Shown: positions 55,785 through 64,000 of the stretch, one piece after another
How positions within the stretch are numbered: position 1 is the first letter of the stretch
Layout: each line of letters begins with the position of its first letter
Source: Pseudomonas lactucae
GTDB lineage: Bacteria; Pseudomonadota; Gammaproteobacteria; Pseudomonadales; Pseudomonadaceae
Length of the DNA stretch: 64,000 bases
Assembly: GCF_016937615.1 (NCBI RefSeq)
Contig: NZ_JAFHKI010000024.1
Location: 33,281 to 97,280 of the forward strand
Reading direction: 5' to 3'
Made by a program: the position numbers and the translations under genes
The notes under the pieces: model-generated
Told to the model about the DNA's origin: nothing
The model's input: the letters and a program-made list of their open reading frames with translations, nothing else
Databases searched by the model: none

Positions 55785-57185
55785 TTAACGTTCGCTCATT
55801 GCGCGAAGATTTTCAGGATTGTAAAAACTCATTTTCATATGTGGATTACCGGCGCCATCGACAATCCACTTGAGGTCTTTACCGCTGGCAAGTGGCGAGC
55901 CATCCATGACATAGCGACCACTGGACAAGTTATATTGAACGAACGCATAAGAGTCGCACGTGCCAGTTTCGTATACCGGGATCACTTCGCCTTCCCGAAC
56001 TTTTGAAATATTGCCCTGTGCGTCATAGTCAACAGCGCCGACCAACGCCCAGCTATCCTCATCTATATAAAATAGCCGTTTAGGAGCGGAATGGCGCATG
56101 CCTTCCTTTACGGTGGCCTCTACCACCCAGACACGATGCAGCTCATAACGCCGTTGCGATGCGGCAATAAAATCAGGCTGCATCACATCTTCGTATTTCG
56201 CTTTGAAGTCATACATGCCCAGGGCATTGTAAGGAACAATTAATTCTTGTTTCCCTAGCAACTTCCAATCAAATCGATCCATCAATCCTGCGAAAACGTA
56301 GGACTCATCAATATTATATTGATTTTCATAGCCAAGTTGCGGCGCGTCATAAGAATAGGACGGCATACGACGTGTACGCCGTTGCCCCGGAAAGTAATAG
56401 TAGGCTTCCGCAGGTTTATCGGCAGCGCCGGTGAACGTTGCCGCCTGCCCCGCCAAAGCTGCGGGTTGCAAAAAGCTAAAATACGCCATGCCTTCCACGC
56501 GACTTACATCGGCAAACGTCGTTCCGTCTTTAACGCCCCACGGATAATAGTTATATTGATCGGCCGTTGCCCTAATCCAATCCGAACTTCCTTTGCGAGG
56601 AGATACAGACACGATCAAGCTATATTGCTCTAGACCAACGCCGCGATAACGCAGTTTTGAGTTCCACATAGCTTCTACGCCACTGCTAGGTTTCGGAAAA
56701 GGAAATCCAGGCAAGTGGGCATCAACGAGTGAATTATTTTTATCATCAACGCGTGAAAAACCAACATTTTTTTGGGTGTTTTGCGCAACGAAATCCGGCA
56801 CTCCGCAGGTACGCCGTGAAGGATAGACAGGCATGCTATAACCCTTGACCCCCTTTAAAAGCGCCACCTGCCCGGGGTTCAATTGCGTCGCATATTTCTC
56901 CATATTACTGGCGTCAATGGAAAATAGTGGGACGTCAGTTTTATATTGAAAAAAGTCTTTTCTAGGCTGCCCATAGGTCCAGCCAGGCAACATAGGCTGT
57001 GGCGCGCGCCATTCCGGAATACCGCTTGCTGTACCTGCCTGCTCCGCACCCGACGGCGTCATCCCAGCGGCTTGTAGCGACGAGCAGAAGACCGCCATCA
57101 GAAGATTAACGGTGATCAATGAGGGGGTGATGGCTCGTTTAACGTGGGCGCTTTTAGAAGCGTGCTTATACGTTTTTGTTATCAC
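55785..57185 (-). CDS. DUF1329-family exported protein
   Basis: A 466-residue DUF1329 protein with a signal peptide (hydrophobic SLITVNLLMAVFCSSLQAAG). Family motifs around the VYPSRRTCGVPDFV, RRTRRMPSYSYDAPQ and YDAQGNISKVREGE segments are visible. Its fold is related to lipoprotein carriers of the LolA/LolB type, so it probably shuttles a hydrophobic molecule through the periplasm to the DUF1302 barrel. First gene of the operon. Confidence 0.88.
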   Translation of the reverse strand: MITKTYKHASKSAHVKRAITPSLITVNLLMAVFCSSLQAAGMTPSGAEQAGTASGIPEWRAPQPMLPGWTYGQPRKDFFQYKTDVPLFSIDASNMEKYATQLNPGQVALLKGVKGYSMPVYPSRRTCGVPDFVAQNTQKNVGFSRVDDKNNSLVDAHLPGFPFPKPSSGVEAMWNSKLRYRGVGLEQYSLIVSVSPRKGSSDWIRATADQYNYYPWGVKDGTTFADVSRVEGMAYFSFLQPAALAGQAATFTGAADKPAEAYYYFPGQRRTRRMPSYSYDAPQLGYENQYNIDESYVFAGLMDRFDWKLLGKQELIVPYNALGMYDFKAKYEDVMQPDFIAASQRRYELHRVWVVEATVKEGMRHSAPKRLFYIDEDSWALVGAVDYDAQGNISKVREGEVIPVYETGTCDSYAFVQYNLSSGRYVMDGSPLASGKDLKWIVDGAGNPHMKMSFYNPENLRAMSER

Positions 57186-57933
57186 GACAGGATCCTCTAT
57201 ACGGACTGGCTTGAGACCCTCAGCAACGAATCAATCGGCGCGAAGGCAAGGTAGAGATAGTGATACAACCTCCGAAACCCGACGTTAGTCAATTTTCTAG
57301 GTTGTCACAATGCCAGCAAGCAGCTTTCATGCCTAAATTCATCGGCTGTATAAGCAAACATTCGCCATCAGCACAAAACCAAGCCTCCGAGGTGCTGACT
57401 AATGACAGTTTTTTTAAGAAATACCGCCTCGCTGTACCTGCTCCGAAAGGAGAAGCACGGCACAACTCACCAAACTGGTGCGTTATTCAGTAGTCTTGCT
57501 CTATTGACCAGCAAAAATGCTGACGAGAAAAACTTGAGGCACAATCACTGAGAATAGCGCTGAAAAGAGCCGATGAAAGCCTGCTCTCCGGCAAGCCGAG
57601 ATTTGGAGATGGGTAATACCGTTACGTGCGGTGTGTTACGCGTTACGCGTTAAGCGCTTGCATGCGCTCTGGGAGGTAACAACGTAAGCAGGCGATGCAA
57701 GCCCTATCCACGCTTACTCCGTGGTCATGTTCAAAGAGTTGGCGAAATTGCTTGCCGGCCGAAAAAGCGAAATCACCACGTCAATTCTGCAAGTCAAGAT
57801 TGACAAAATTAAGCTCCGTGCCGGAGCGAAAATGGCACTTTTCAGCCTTCAGCGCACATTTATATTCAGCTTCACTCGAACCGCTTCAATTGCGGTGTCA
57901 TCCAAATATAGTCACCACCATATAGCTGACGGA
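57186..57933. other. Intergenic stretch upstream of DUF1329 and beyond the kinase gene
   Basis: About 750 bases with no convincing gene. It contains the DUF1329 promoter side. Repeated GTTACGC motifs occur near 57636 (TTACGCGTTACGCGTTAAGC), a possible protein-binding or repeat site. One open frame (57721-58305) is antisense to the kinase gene and is a shadow. Confidence 0.4.
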
Positions 57934-59109
57934 CTACACCGGAAACTCTGCCCTGATCAACGTCCCGCCCTGGGCACGGTTGCTGGCAGTAATGGCCCCG
58001 CCATGGGCCTGGCAAATTGCTCGCGCGATGGACAGGCCCAATCCGCTGCCCCCCGAGTAGCGCGCCCTGGAGCGCTCCGCCCGCCAGAAACGGTCGAAAA
58101 CACTGTCCAGATGCTGCGCGGCGATACCCGGCCCCCGGTCACCAATTTCAATCACCACCCGGTCTTCAATACGACGCGCCATGATGTTCAATTCGCCGCC
58201 CCCTGCTGCGTAGCGCAGCAGGTTATCGACGAGGATGCTCAATACCTGTCCCAACCGATCACGATCAGCATATATACAAAGCCCCTCCTCAATAATGACT
58301 TCTAACCGAATAGCGGCCTCCTCTAATTGAGGCTGAAACCAAGCAAGCCGTTCGTTTACAAGTGCTGCCAGCGAAAAGTCGGCACGCGCCAAAACTAACT
58401 GACCCGCTCCGGCCATCGACAAGAGATGCAAGTCATCCACTAGCTTTCTGAGTTGATCGAGTTGACGTTTGACCATGCCCAACTGCACTACGTCGCTTGG
58501 AAATACCTCATCAAGCATGCCCTGGACCCGTCCCATGGCAGCATTCAACGGCGTGCGCAGTTCGTGGGCGATGACCGTGCTGGACTCACGCACATCTCGC
58601 TCGTAACGCTCCAACTGCGTGGTCATGCTGTTGAAATCGCTGACCAGCCGCTGCAGCTCATCAGGCGCATGCCGGTGTAGAGGCAGCCGCGTAAAGAAAT
58701 CACCGCCGGCCACGCGCCGCGCCCCTTGGGCTATCGCTGAGAACTGGCTGGACAAGGGGCGCGAGAACCATAGGCCGCAGATGATGATAATCGGGATGAA
58801 AGCCAACACCAGACAGGCCAGAATCAGCCAGTCTCGATTGGCGATATCCGGCTGAAAGAACTCCACCGGATAGTATTGGGCGACCAACTGACGCAAACGT
58901 ACCTCGTCGAGTTGTGGCTGGGCACGCAGGTGCAGCAGCTCTGCGCGCGGCCCTTCAGGCAAGTGCTGCAAGAAATACCAGTCCGAGAGCCTGAAGTTGA
59001 TCCACATGCACATGGCGATCACCACTACAGCACCGATTGCCAGCAGGCTCATGCGCAGGCCGACCCAGCGCCACAAAGGTTTATCGTCAACTCGTGCCTT
59101 CTCGAACAT
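57934..59109 (-). CDS. Sensor histidine kinase
   Basis: A 391-residue membrane kinase. Two membrane helices flank a short periplasmic sensor (SLLAIGAVVVIAMCMWINF and WLILACLVLAFIPIIIICGLWF), then HAMP, HisKA (H in VIAHELRTPLNAAMG) and HATPase_c (VDNLLRYAA, DRGPGIA, GGSGLGLSIARAICQAHGG). It phosphorylates the response regulator encoded 5 bases upstream. ATG start. Its target genes are probably the divergent efflux operon. Confidence 0.92.
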   Translation of the reverse strand: MFEKARVDDKPLWRWVGLRMSLLAIGAVVVIAMCMWINFRLSDWYFLQHLPEGPRAELLHLRAQPQLDEVRLRQLVAQYYPVEFFQPDIANRDWLILACLVLAFIPIIIICGLWFSRPLSSQFSAIAQGARRVAGGDFFTRLPLHRHAPDELQRLVSDFNSMTTQLERYERDVRESSTVIAHELRTPLNAAMGRVQGMLDEVFPSDVVQLGMVKRQLDQLRKLVDDLHLLSMAGAGQLVLARADFSLAALVNERLAWFQPQLEEAAIRLEVIIEEGLCIYADRDRLGQVLSILVDNLLRYAAGGGELNIMARRIEDRVVIEIGDRGPGIAAQHLDSVFDRFWRAERSRARYSGGSGLGLSIARAICQAHGGAITASNRAQGGTLIRAEFPV

Positions 59110-59114
59110 GGTGC

Positions 59115-59804
59115 TTACCTGAATCGATAGCCAATGGAGCGCACCGTCACCAGGACCCCGGCAATGCCATGAGTTTCCAGCTTGCGTCGCAGGTTGTGCA
59201 CATGGGCATCGACGACCCGCGCCAGGGCTTCGCTTTCCGGCAGGCAGATCTCCAACAACTCATCACGAGTGAACGCCTTGGACGGTGTCTTGAGCAACGT
59301 GACCAGCAATTTGAATTCAGTGGGTGTGAGGTCCAACAGCTGCGGCGGCCCATCAAGACGCTCGATGGCTGCGGTGAAGGCTGTGAGGTCCACCCGCAGA
59401 TTTTCATGGCGCAGCAGCTGCTCCACCGGCTGGCTGCCCGCAGTGCGTCGCAACACCGCGTGCACCCGCGCCACCACTTCACGCGGGCTGTAGGGCTTGA
59501 CCACATAGTCGTCCGCGCCATAGCGCAAGGCGCCGAGTTTCTCCGGCTCGTCGCCCATGGCCGTGACCATGATCACCGATGTGTCACTGCTACGGCGCAC
59601 CGCGGACAACACCTCGGTACCACTCAATCGGGGCAGCATCACGTCCAGCAGAATCAGGTCGGGCTGCCAACTTTTGTGCAGGTCAAGACCGCGCTGACCG
59701 TCTTCGGCCAGGGCCACCTCAAAGCCATCCCGGCGCAGATAGGCTTCAAGAATATTGGCACTGTCGGCGTCGTCTTCGACGATGAGGATACGTTTTCCTG
59801 ACAC
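59115..59804 (-). CDS. OmpR-family response regulator
   Basis: A 229-residue regulator: receiver domain with acidic pair D11/D12, phosphoacceptor D54 (LILLDVMLPRLSG) and VVKPYSPREV, then a winged-helix output domain (LDLTPTEFKLLVTLLKTPSKAFTRDELLEI...VDAHVHNLRRKLE, quoted in part). GTG start with AGAGGC upstream. The gene is divergent from the outer-membrane factor gene, with 97 bases between the two starts, so it very likely controls that operon. Confidence 0.93.
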   Translation of the reverse strand: MSGKRILIVEDDADSANILEAYLRRDGFEVALAEDGQRGLDLHKSWQPDLILLDVMLPRLSGTEVLSAVRRSSDTSVIMVTAMGDEPEKLGALRYGADDYVVKPYSPREVVARVHAVLRRTAGSQPVEQLLRHENLRVDLTAFTAAIERLDGPPQLLDLTPTEFKLLVTLLKTPSKAFTRDELLEICLPESEALARVVDAHVHNLRRKLETHGIAGVLVTVRSIGYRFR

Positions 59805-59901
59805 AAAGAAGCCTCTTGATGAAACCTTGATAATTCACGAACGGTTTATTGAAAGTCTGCTGCCAGTATTGCCCTACGCCCGACTTTCGCGAACCGATCC
59901 T

Positions 59902-61383
59902 ATGCCGACCACCGCACCGCTGTCCAAGCCTATCAAGCCGCCTGAACGCCCCTGCGCGATTTTGCTGCTGATCGGCATGCTTGGCGGCTGCTCGCTGGCG
60001 CCGGCTTATCAGGCCCCTGCATTGTCGGTGCCGGACAACCAGCGAAGCGCAGCTGTGAGTGCATTACCCTCGTCAAAAACGAATGCCATAGAGGCGCTGT
60101 CCGAGGAAGAAAAACAGCTGCTGGCGGGTCTGGATTCATCAGAACAATTGCCGCAACTGGTCGATCAAGCCCTGAGTTTCAATCGCGACCTGCGCCTGGC
60201 GGTGTTGCGTGTCGAGCAGGCCCGCGCCCAATACGGTATTTCCCGCGCCGATCGCTTGCCTACGGTGGCCCTGAGGCTTCAACGCGACCGCCAGCACTTG
60301 CACGACAAGGCCGCCGACGAACGTTATGGACAGGACATCGCGGTGGCGTCGGTGGGCGTATCAGACTTCGAGCTGGACTTCTTCGGTAGAGTCCGCAGCC
60401 TGTCCGAAGCGGCGCAACATGACTACCTGGCGACGCGCTACGGTGCGCTGGCCGCGCGCAAGGCGCTGATCGTCGAAGTGGCTCGGCTGTATTTGCAGGA
60501 GCGCCTGCAGGCGGGCGTGCAGGTCGACACCCAGTCCATTTTCGACAACCAAAACCAGCTTCTGAGCGTGTTCGCAGGCCAGCAAAGTCAGGGCCTGATC
60601 GCCCAGGACGCGGTCGACACCCAGCGCATGGCGGCTCGTCGTGCCGCCATGCAATTGCAGGATGCGAGCGCTGAGCATGAGCGCGCCTTGCAAGCGCTGG
60701 CGTGGGTCACCGGCTATCAGGCCGCCCCTGCGAGCGCGACCACTCAAAGCCCTGCCATCGACCTCGACCCTCCGCCATGGCTGGTCGAACTGCCGTCCCA
60801 ACGACTGTTGCAGCGCTTCGATGTACGACAATGTGAAGAAGCCCTGCGCGCGGCGAATGCGAACATCGGCGCCGCGCGTGCAGCGTTCTTCCCCTCGATT
60901 ACCTTGAGCACCGGCGCTGGCATCGCCAGCCCGCGCTTGAGCAACCTGTTTTCCTCCGGCAGCGGCGCCTGGCTGTTCACCCCGCAACTGAACCTGCCGC
61001 TGTTCGACGGTGGCCGCAACCAGGCCAACCTGGACCTGGCCACCGCGCGCCAACAGTCCGCCGTCGCCCAATACGAAAAGACCGTGCAGGACGCCTTCCG
61101 CGAAATCGCCGACCTGTTGAGCCAACGCCAACAGGCGCTGGCCAACGCCACCACGCAAATCGATCTGGCGGCGTTGACCGCACTGAAAGCCAAGCGTGTC
61201 GAGCAACAGATTGCCGCCGGTGCGGCGGCACGTACGGAACACCCAGCGGCTGCCATTCGCCTGACTGAATCGGCTATCGAATTACGCAAGGCCACCTACC
61301 AATTGTTGTTCAACCGCCTGGCGCTGTATCGCGCGCTGTCCGGCGCACCGCTATTTTCCTCCGCTGAAAGGGTTTCACCATGA
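59902..61383 (+). CDS. NodT-family outer-membrane factor lipoprotein
   Basis: A 493-residue TolC-like channel. The N-terminal lipobox is LLIGMLGGC with lipidated Cys30. Two OEP repeats are visible (VLRVEQARAQYGISRADRLPTVALR and ANANIGAARAAFFPSITLS...). It is the outer-membrane exit of the RND pump encoded downstream. The frame is open to 59755, but the ATG at 59902 directly precedes the signal sequence. It overlaps MipA by 4 bases. Confidence 0.9.
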   Translation: MPTTAPLSKPIKPPERPCAILLLIGMLGGCSLAPAYQAPALSVPDNQRSAAVSALPSSKTNAIEALSEEEKQLLAGLDSSEQLPQLVDQALSFNRDLRLAVLRVEQARAQYGISRADRLPTVALRLQRDRQHLHDKAADERYGQDIAVASVGVSDFELDFFGRVRSLSEAAQHDYLATRYGALAARKALIVEVARLYLQERLQAGVQVDTQSIFDNQNQLLSVFAGQQSQGLIAQDAVDTQRMAARRAAMQLQDASAEHERALQALAWVTGYQAAPASATTQSPAIDLDPPPWLVELPSQRLLQRFDVRQCEEALRAANANIGAARAAFFPSITLSTGAGIASPRLSNLFSSGSGAWLFTPQLNLPLFDGGRNQANLDLATARQQSAVAQYEKTVQDAFREIADLLSQRQQALANATTQIDLAALTALKAKRVEQQIAAGAAARTEHPAAAIRLTESAIELRKATYQLLFNRLALYRALSGAPLFSSAERVSP

Positions 61384-62189
61384 ACTTGACCACTCCCCCG
61401 ACCCGTACCGTGCTGTGGGGCGCCGCCTTGATGGCCTGCACCCTCGCGACCTCGGCACAGGCGGCCGACGCCGGCGCGGCAGCCGACAAGACCACCGCCA
61501 CCCTGGGCCTTGGCATGGGTGTCACGCCGCGCTACATGGGTGCCGACCGTTACCGCGCGCTCGTGCTGCCGATGTTCAGCATCCAGCACGGCGTGCTGTT
61601 CGCCGACACCACCCGTGGCGTGGGCCTGCAATTTCAATCCGACAGCGGCTTTGGCGCCAGCGCGGCGATCAACTATGACCTGGGCCGCAAGGAGAAGGAC
61701 AGCACCAGCCGCCCGGGCGACCGCGAGTTGAACGGCATGGGCGATGTCAACGGCGCCACCGTCGCCGACTTCACCCTCAGCCAACAACTGCTTGACTGGC
61801 TGTCGGTCAGCGGCGAAGCCGAACTGCGCATGGCCGGCGAACACCGTGGCAACCGCTACCGCTTCGGCCTGGAAGGCATCCTGTTTCATACCGACAGCGA
61901 CACCCTGGCCCTGGACCTCGATGCGCACGCCGGCGATGGTCGCTACAACCAGACGTTCTTCGGCGTCACCCAGGCGCAGAGCCAGCGATCGCTCTACGGA
62001 AGATACAACGCCGATGCCGGTATCTACGCCTACTCCGCCGCCTTGAACTGGCAGCACAGCCTGGACGCGCACTGGTCGACACTGGCCAGCCTGACCCTGA
62101 CCCAGTACGCCGACCAGGCGCGTAACAGCCCGCTGATCCGACGTGAAAGCGCTGGCCTGGGCATGTTCGCCATCAACTACACCTTCTGA
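61380..62189 (+). CDS. MipA/OmpV-family outer-membrane protein
   Basis: A 269-residue beta-barrel protein with a signal peptide (ALMACTLATSAQA) and a C-terminal phenylalanine (FAINYTF). The MipA/OmpV family includes an MltA-interacting scaffold and small-molecule porins. The start overlaps the NodT stop (ATGA). It is commonly found with response regulator/kinase pairs and RND pumps in pseudomonads. Confidence 0.9.
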   Translation: MNLTTPPTRTVLWGAALMACTLATSAQAADAGAAADKTTATLGLGMGVTPRYMGADRYRALVLPMFSIQHGVLFADTTRGVGLQFQSDSGFGASAAINYDLGRKEKDSTSRPGDRELNGMGDVNGATVADFTLSQQLLDWLSVSGEAELRMAGEHRGNRYRFGLEGILFHTDSDTLALDLDAHAGDGRYNQTFFGVTQAQSQRSLYGRYNADAGIYAYSAALNWQHSLDAHWSTLASLTLTQYADQARNSPLIRRESAGLGMFAINYTF

Positions 62190-62205
62190 TAACGAGGCGC
62201 CAGGC

Positions 62206-63324
62206 ATGCAGGGTATTGCTCAGTTGTTCCGTCCTTGGGGCCGTCCCCTGCTGCTCGGCGTTGCCTGCCTGATGGTGGCGGCCTGTTCGCGCGAGGAACC
62301 GGTGCCGGAGCCGGCCGTAAGGTCGGTGAAAGTCACCACCGTGCACGCCGCAGAGGCCGACGTTGCGCCGTTGACCGGTGTGGTGCGCCAACGCCAACGC
62401 GCCGCCTTGGCCTTTGAAGGCGCGGGCCGATTGATCGCGTTGAACGTCGACGTCGGCGATAGCGTGAAACAAGGCCAGGTGCTGGCAAGCCTGGACACGG
62501 CAGCCGTGCGGTTGCGCCTGAAACAGGCGCAGGCGGCCCTGTTCGCCAGCGTGGCGCAAACCGGCGAGCGCAAGCGCAACAAGCTGCGCCAGCAACAGCT
62601 GTATGCCCAGGGCAGTGTCGCGGCCAGCGCCGTGGAGCAAGCCGAAGCCGCGTGGCAAGCCGCGGTTGCACAGCAGGCCGCCGATGAAGCGGCGCTGGAC
62701 CTGGTACGCCGCGATCAACGCCTGGGCCAACTGATCGCGCCGTTTGACGGCCGCGTCGTGGCCAGACCCGCGCAGTTATACAGCGAGTTGTCGCCCGGCC
62801 AAGTGGTAATGGAACTGGAGGCCGGCGGCGCGTTGCAGGTCATCGTGCAAATCCCGGTGGAACAGGCTGGCGGCCTCAAGCCTGGCGACCACGCCATCGC
62901 CAACGACCCGGCGGCGCCCGGCTCCACCCTGCCGCTGATACTCGAAGGCGTGTCGACACGTGCACAGAACGGCCTGTTGCAAAGCGCGCGTTTCCGCCTG
63001 GACGCCCGTGACCTCGCGCTCCCCAGCGGCGTGAACCTCAACGTGCGATTGGCGGCGCCTGCCGCGCTCACGCTGTCGATTCCGACCCAGGCGCTGCGCA
63101 TGGGTGGCGACGCCAGCCAGGTGCAGGTGTTCGTCTATGACCCGGCCCAGGGCAAGGTCGCCCTGCGTGGGATCAGGATCGGCCTGATCGACCAGGGCCG
63201 TGTCGCCATCGACAACGGCCTTAAGGACGGCGAGCAAGTGGTCGTCACTGGCGTGGCGTTCCTCACCGACGGCCAGCCCGTCAACCTGCTCTCGCCCTCC
63301 AGCCGTTTGAGCACGCCCGAATGA
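62206..63324 (+). CDS. RND efflux periplasmic adaptor lipoprotein (MFP)
   Basis: A 372-residue membrane-fusion protein. Lipobox LMVAAC with Cys27, then the biotinyl-lipoyl-like domain (AFEGAGRLIALNVDVGDSVKQGQVLASLD; quoted in part: VGDSVKQGQVLASLD), an alpha-hairpin, and a beta-barrel domain. It links the RND pump to the NodT channel. The frame extends to 62143 but the ATG at 62206 with GAGG upstream fits. Overlaps the pump start by 4 bases. Confidence 0.92.
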   Translation: MQGIAQLFRPWGRPLLLGVACLMVAACSREEPVPEPAVRSVKVTTVHAAEADVAPLTGVVRQRQRAALAFEGAGRLIALNVDVGDSVKQGQVLASLDTAAVRLRLKQAQAALFASVAQTGERKRNKLRQQQLYAQGSVAASAVEQAEAAWQAAVAQQAADEAALDLVRRDQRLGQLIAPFDGRVVARPAQLYSELSPGQVVMELEAGGALQVIVQIPVEQAGGLKPGDHAIANDPAAPGSTLPLILEGVSTRAQNGLLQSARFRLDARDLALPSGVNLNVRLAAPAALTLSIPTQALRMGGDASQVQVFVYDPAQGKVALRGIRIGLIDQGRVAIDNGLKDGEQVVVTGVAFLTDGQPVNLLSPSSRLSTPE

Positions 63325-64000
63325 TCAATCTGACCCGTCATGCTCTGGGCGCGAGCCGCCTGACCTTATTCACCGCCCTGCTGATCCTGCTCGCAGGCGT
63401 GGCGACGTTCCTGAGCTTCCCGACCCAGGAAGAACCCTCGGTGACGATCCGCGATGCGCTGGTAAGCATCCAATTCCCCGGCCTGCCCAGCGAACGCGCC
63501 GAAGAGTTGCTGGCCCGGCCCACCGAAGAAAAACTGCGTGAGCTGTCGCAGATCAAAAACATCGTGACCACCGTCCACCCCGGCAGCGTGATTATCCAGG
63601 TGACGGCCCGCGATGAGATCAAGGACCTGGGCGTGCTGTGGCAGCAGGTACGCAATAAAGTCGCCGAGGCCGGCGCCAGCTTTCCAGCGGGTACCCAAGG
63701 GCCGTTTGTCGACGATAATTTCGGACGCGTCGCCGTCGCGTCCATCGCTGTCACCGCGCCCGGCTACAGCATGAGCGAGATGCGCGGGCCGCTGAAGCGC
63801 CTGCGCGACCAGTTGGGCGGGTTGCCCGGCATCGGCCAGGTGACGCTGCACGGTGTGCAAGACCAGCAGTTGTCGATCGACTTCAGCCCGCAGCGCCTGG
63901 CTGGGCTGGGCTTGTCTCCCCAACAACTGTTCCAGCAATTGCAGCAACAGAACGTGTTGGCGCCCGGCGGCATCGCCGACATTGGCGGGCAGATCACCAC
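63321..64000 (+). CDS. RND efflux permease, cut by window edge
   Basis: The start of an HAE1-type RND pump: ATG at 63321 overlapping the adaptor stop, first helix LFTALLILLAGVATFLSFP, the PTQEEPSVTIRDA motif after it, then the porter domain (GSVIIQVTARDEIKDLGVLWQQVRNKV in part: LGVLWQQVRNKV). About 226 residues lie in the window. With the adaptor and NodT protein it should form a tripartite proton-driven efflux pump. Confidence 0.93.
   Translation, partial: MINLTRHALGASRLTLFTALLILLAGVATFLSFPTQEEPSVTIRDALVSIQFPGLPSERAEELLARPTEEKLRELSQIKNIVTTVHPGSVIIQVTARDEIKDLGVLWQQVRNKVAEAGASFPAGTQGPFVDDNFGRVAVASIAVTAPGYSMSEMRGPLKRLRDQLGGLPGIGQVTLHGVQDQQLSIDFSPQRLAGLGLSPQQLFQQLQQQNVLAPGGIADIGGQIT

Noticed and set aside
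57721..58305. Plus-strand frame overlapping the histidine kinase gene
   Set aside because: Antisense to HATPase sequence with no recognisable motifs; a shadow of the high-G+C kinase gene.
1..64000. CRISPR arrays, tRNA and rRNA genes
   Set aside because: No spaced direct repeats, cloverleaf-like sequences or rRNA motifs were recognised by eye; a tRNAscan or CRISPR finder run could confirm.

Overview
The window looks like chromosomal DNA of a Pseudomonas-type gammaproteobacterium. This is inferred from protein family types, Shine-Dalgarno spacing, moderately high G+C in the conserved-looking stretches, and gene sets common in that genus; no rRNA or other marker gene is present to fix the species. 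It reads as accessory, catabolic and secondary-metabolism DNA. I see no rRNA, tRNA, CRISPR array or intact transposase gene. By eye, base composition is mosaic: 2.6-10.7, 43-49 and 54-58 kb are clearly more A+T-rich than 15-25, 30-41 and 58-64 kb.

Layout. (1) 0-11.2 kb: a CrtI/RetSat-like oxidoreductase (cut by the window edge), a TauD-type dioxygenase and an EthD protein. Next comes a long minus-strand set: amino-acid ABC transporter, DAO-type oxidase, flavin monooxygenase, RidA deaminase and a cysteine-desulfhydrase-like PLP enzyme, with a divergent Lrp/AsnC regulator. This looks like uptake and breakdown of a sulfur- or nitrogen-containing amino acid derivative. (2) 11.6-20.4 kb: TetR regulator, serine hydrolase, exported M20 peptidase, SDR, Kef-type antiporter, DUF924 protein and two LysR regulators. 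(3) 20.5-25.6 kb: SDR, MFS importer, split transketolase and a GDHGG/HSL-type esterase. (4) 25.5-29.9 kb: a broken giant exonuclease-RecQ-UvrD helicase gene with a -1 frameshift and a lost 3' end. Its truncated end runs into the esterase gene, marking a recombination junction near 25.57 kb.

(5) 30.7-41.3 kb is the highlight: a compact cluster with the full gene set of the hydrazine (N-N bond) forming pathway known from s56-p1, triacsin and the pyrazofurin/formycin C-nucleosides. It has a lysine N6-hydroxylase, a cupin, a methionyl-tRNA-synthetase-like ligase and DAO-type oxidases. It also has an MFS exporter, an ArsR regulator, and a second operon of an NTF2-like protein, an FAD/NAD(P) enzyme and a GST. 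Unlike the characterised actinobacterial enzymes, the cupin and MetRS-like parts are separate genes, there are two oxidases, and no NRPS, PKS or acyl ligase is visible nearby. (6) 41.4-42.5 kb: gene debris (MFS fragment, serine dehydratase 3' fragment, inverted repeats).

(7) 43-49.5 kb: GMC oxidoreductase, class II aldolase-like protein, DAO oxidase and GPH-family transporter, a second small-molecule catabolic group. (8) 49.7-57.2 kb: the DUF1329-DUF1302-MMPL/RND-Ycf48-like operon with an alpha/beta hydrolase whose nucleophile position is alanine. (9) 57.9-64 kb: an OmpR-type two-component system divergent from a NodT outer-membrane factor, MipA/OmpV protein, lipoprotein adaptor and RND pump (cut by the right edge), a typical envelope-stress or efflux unit.
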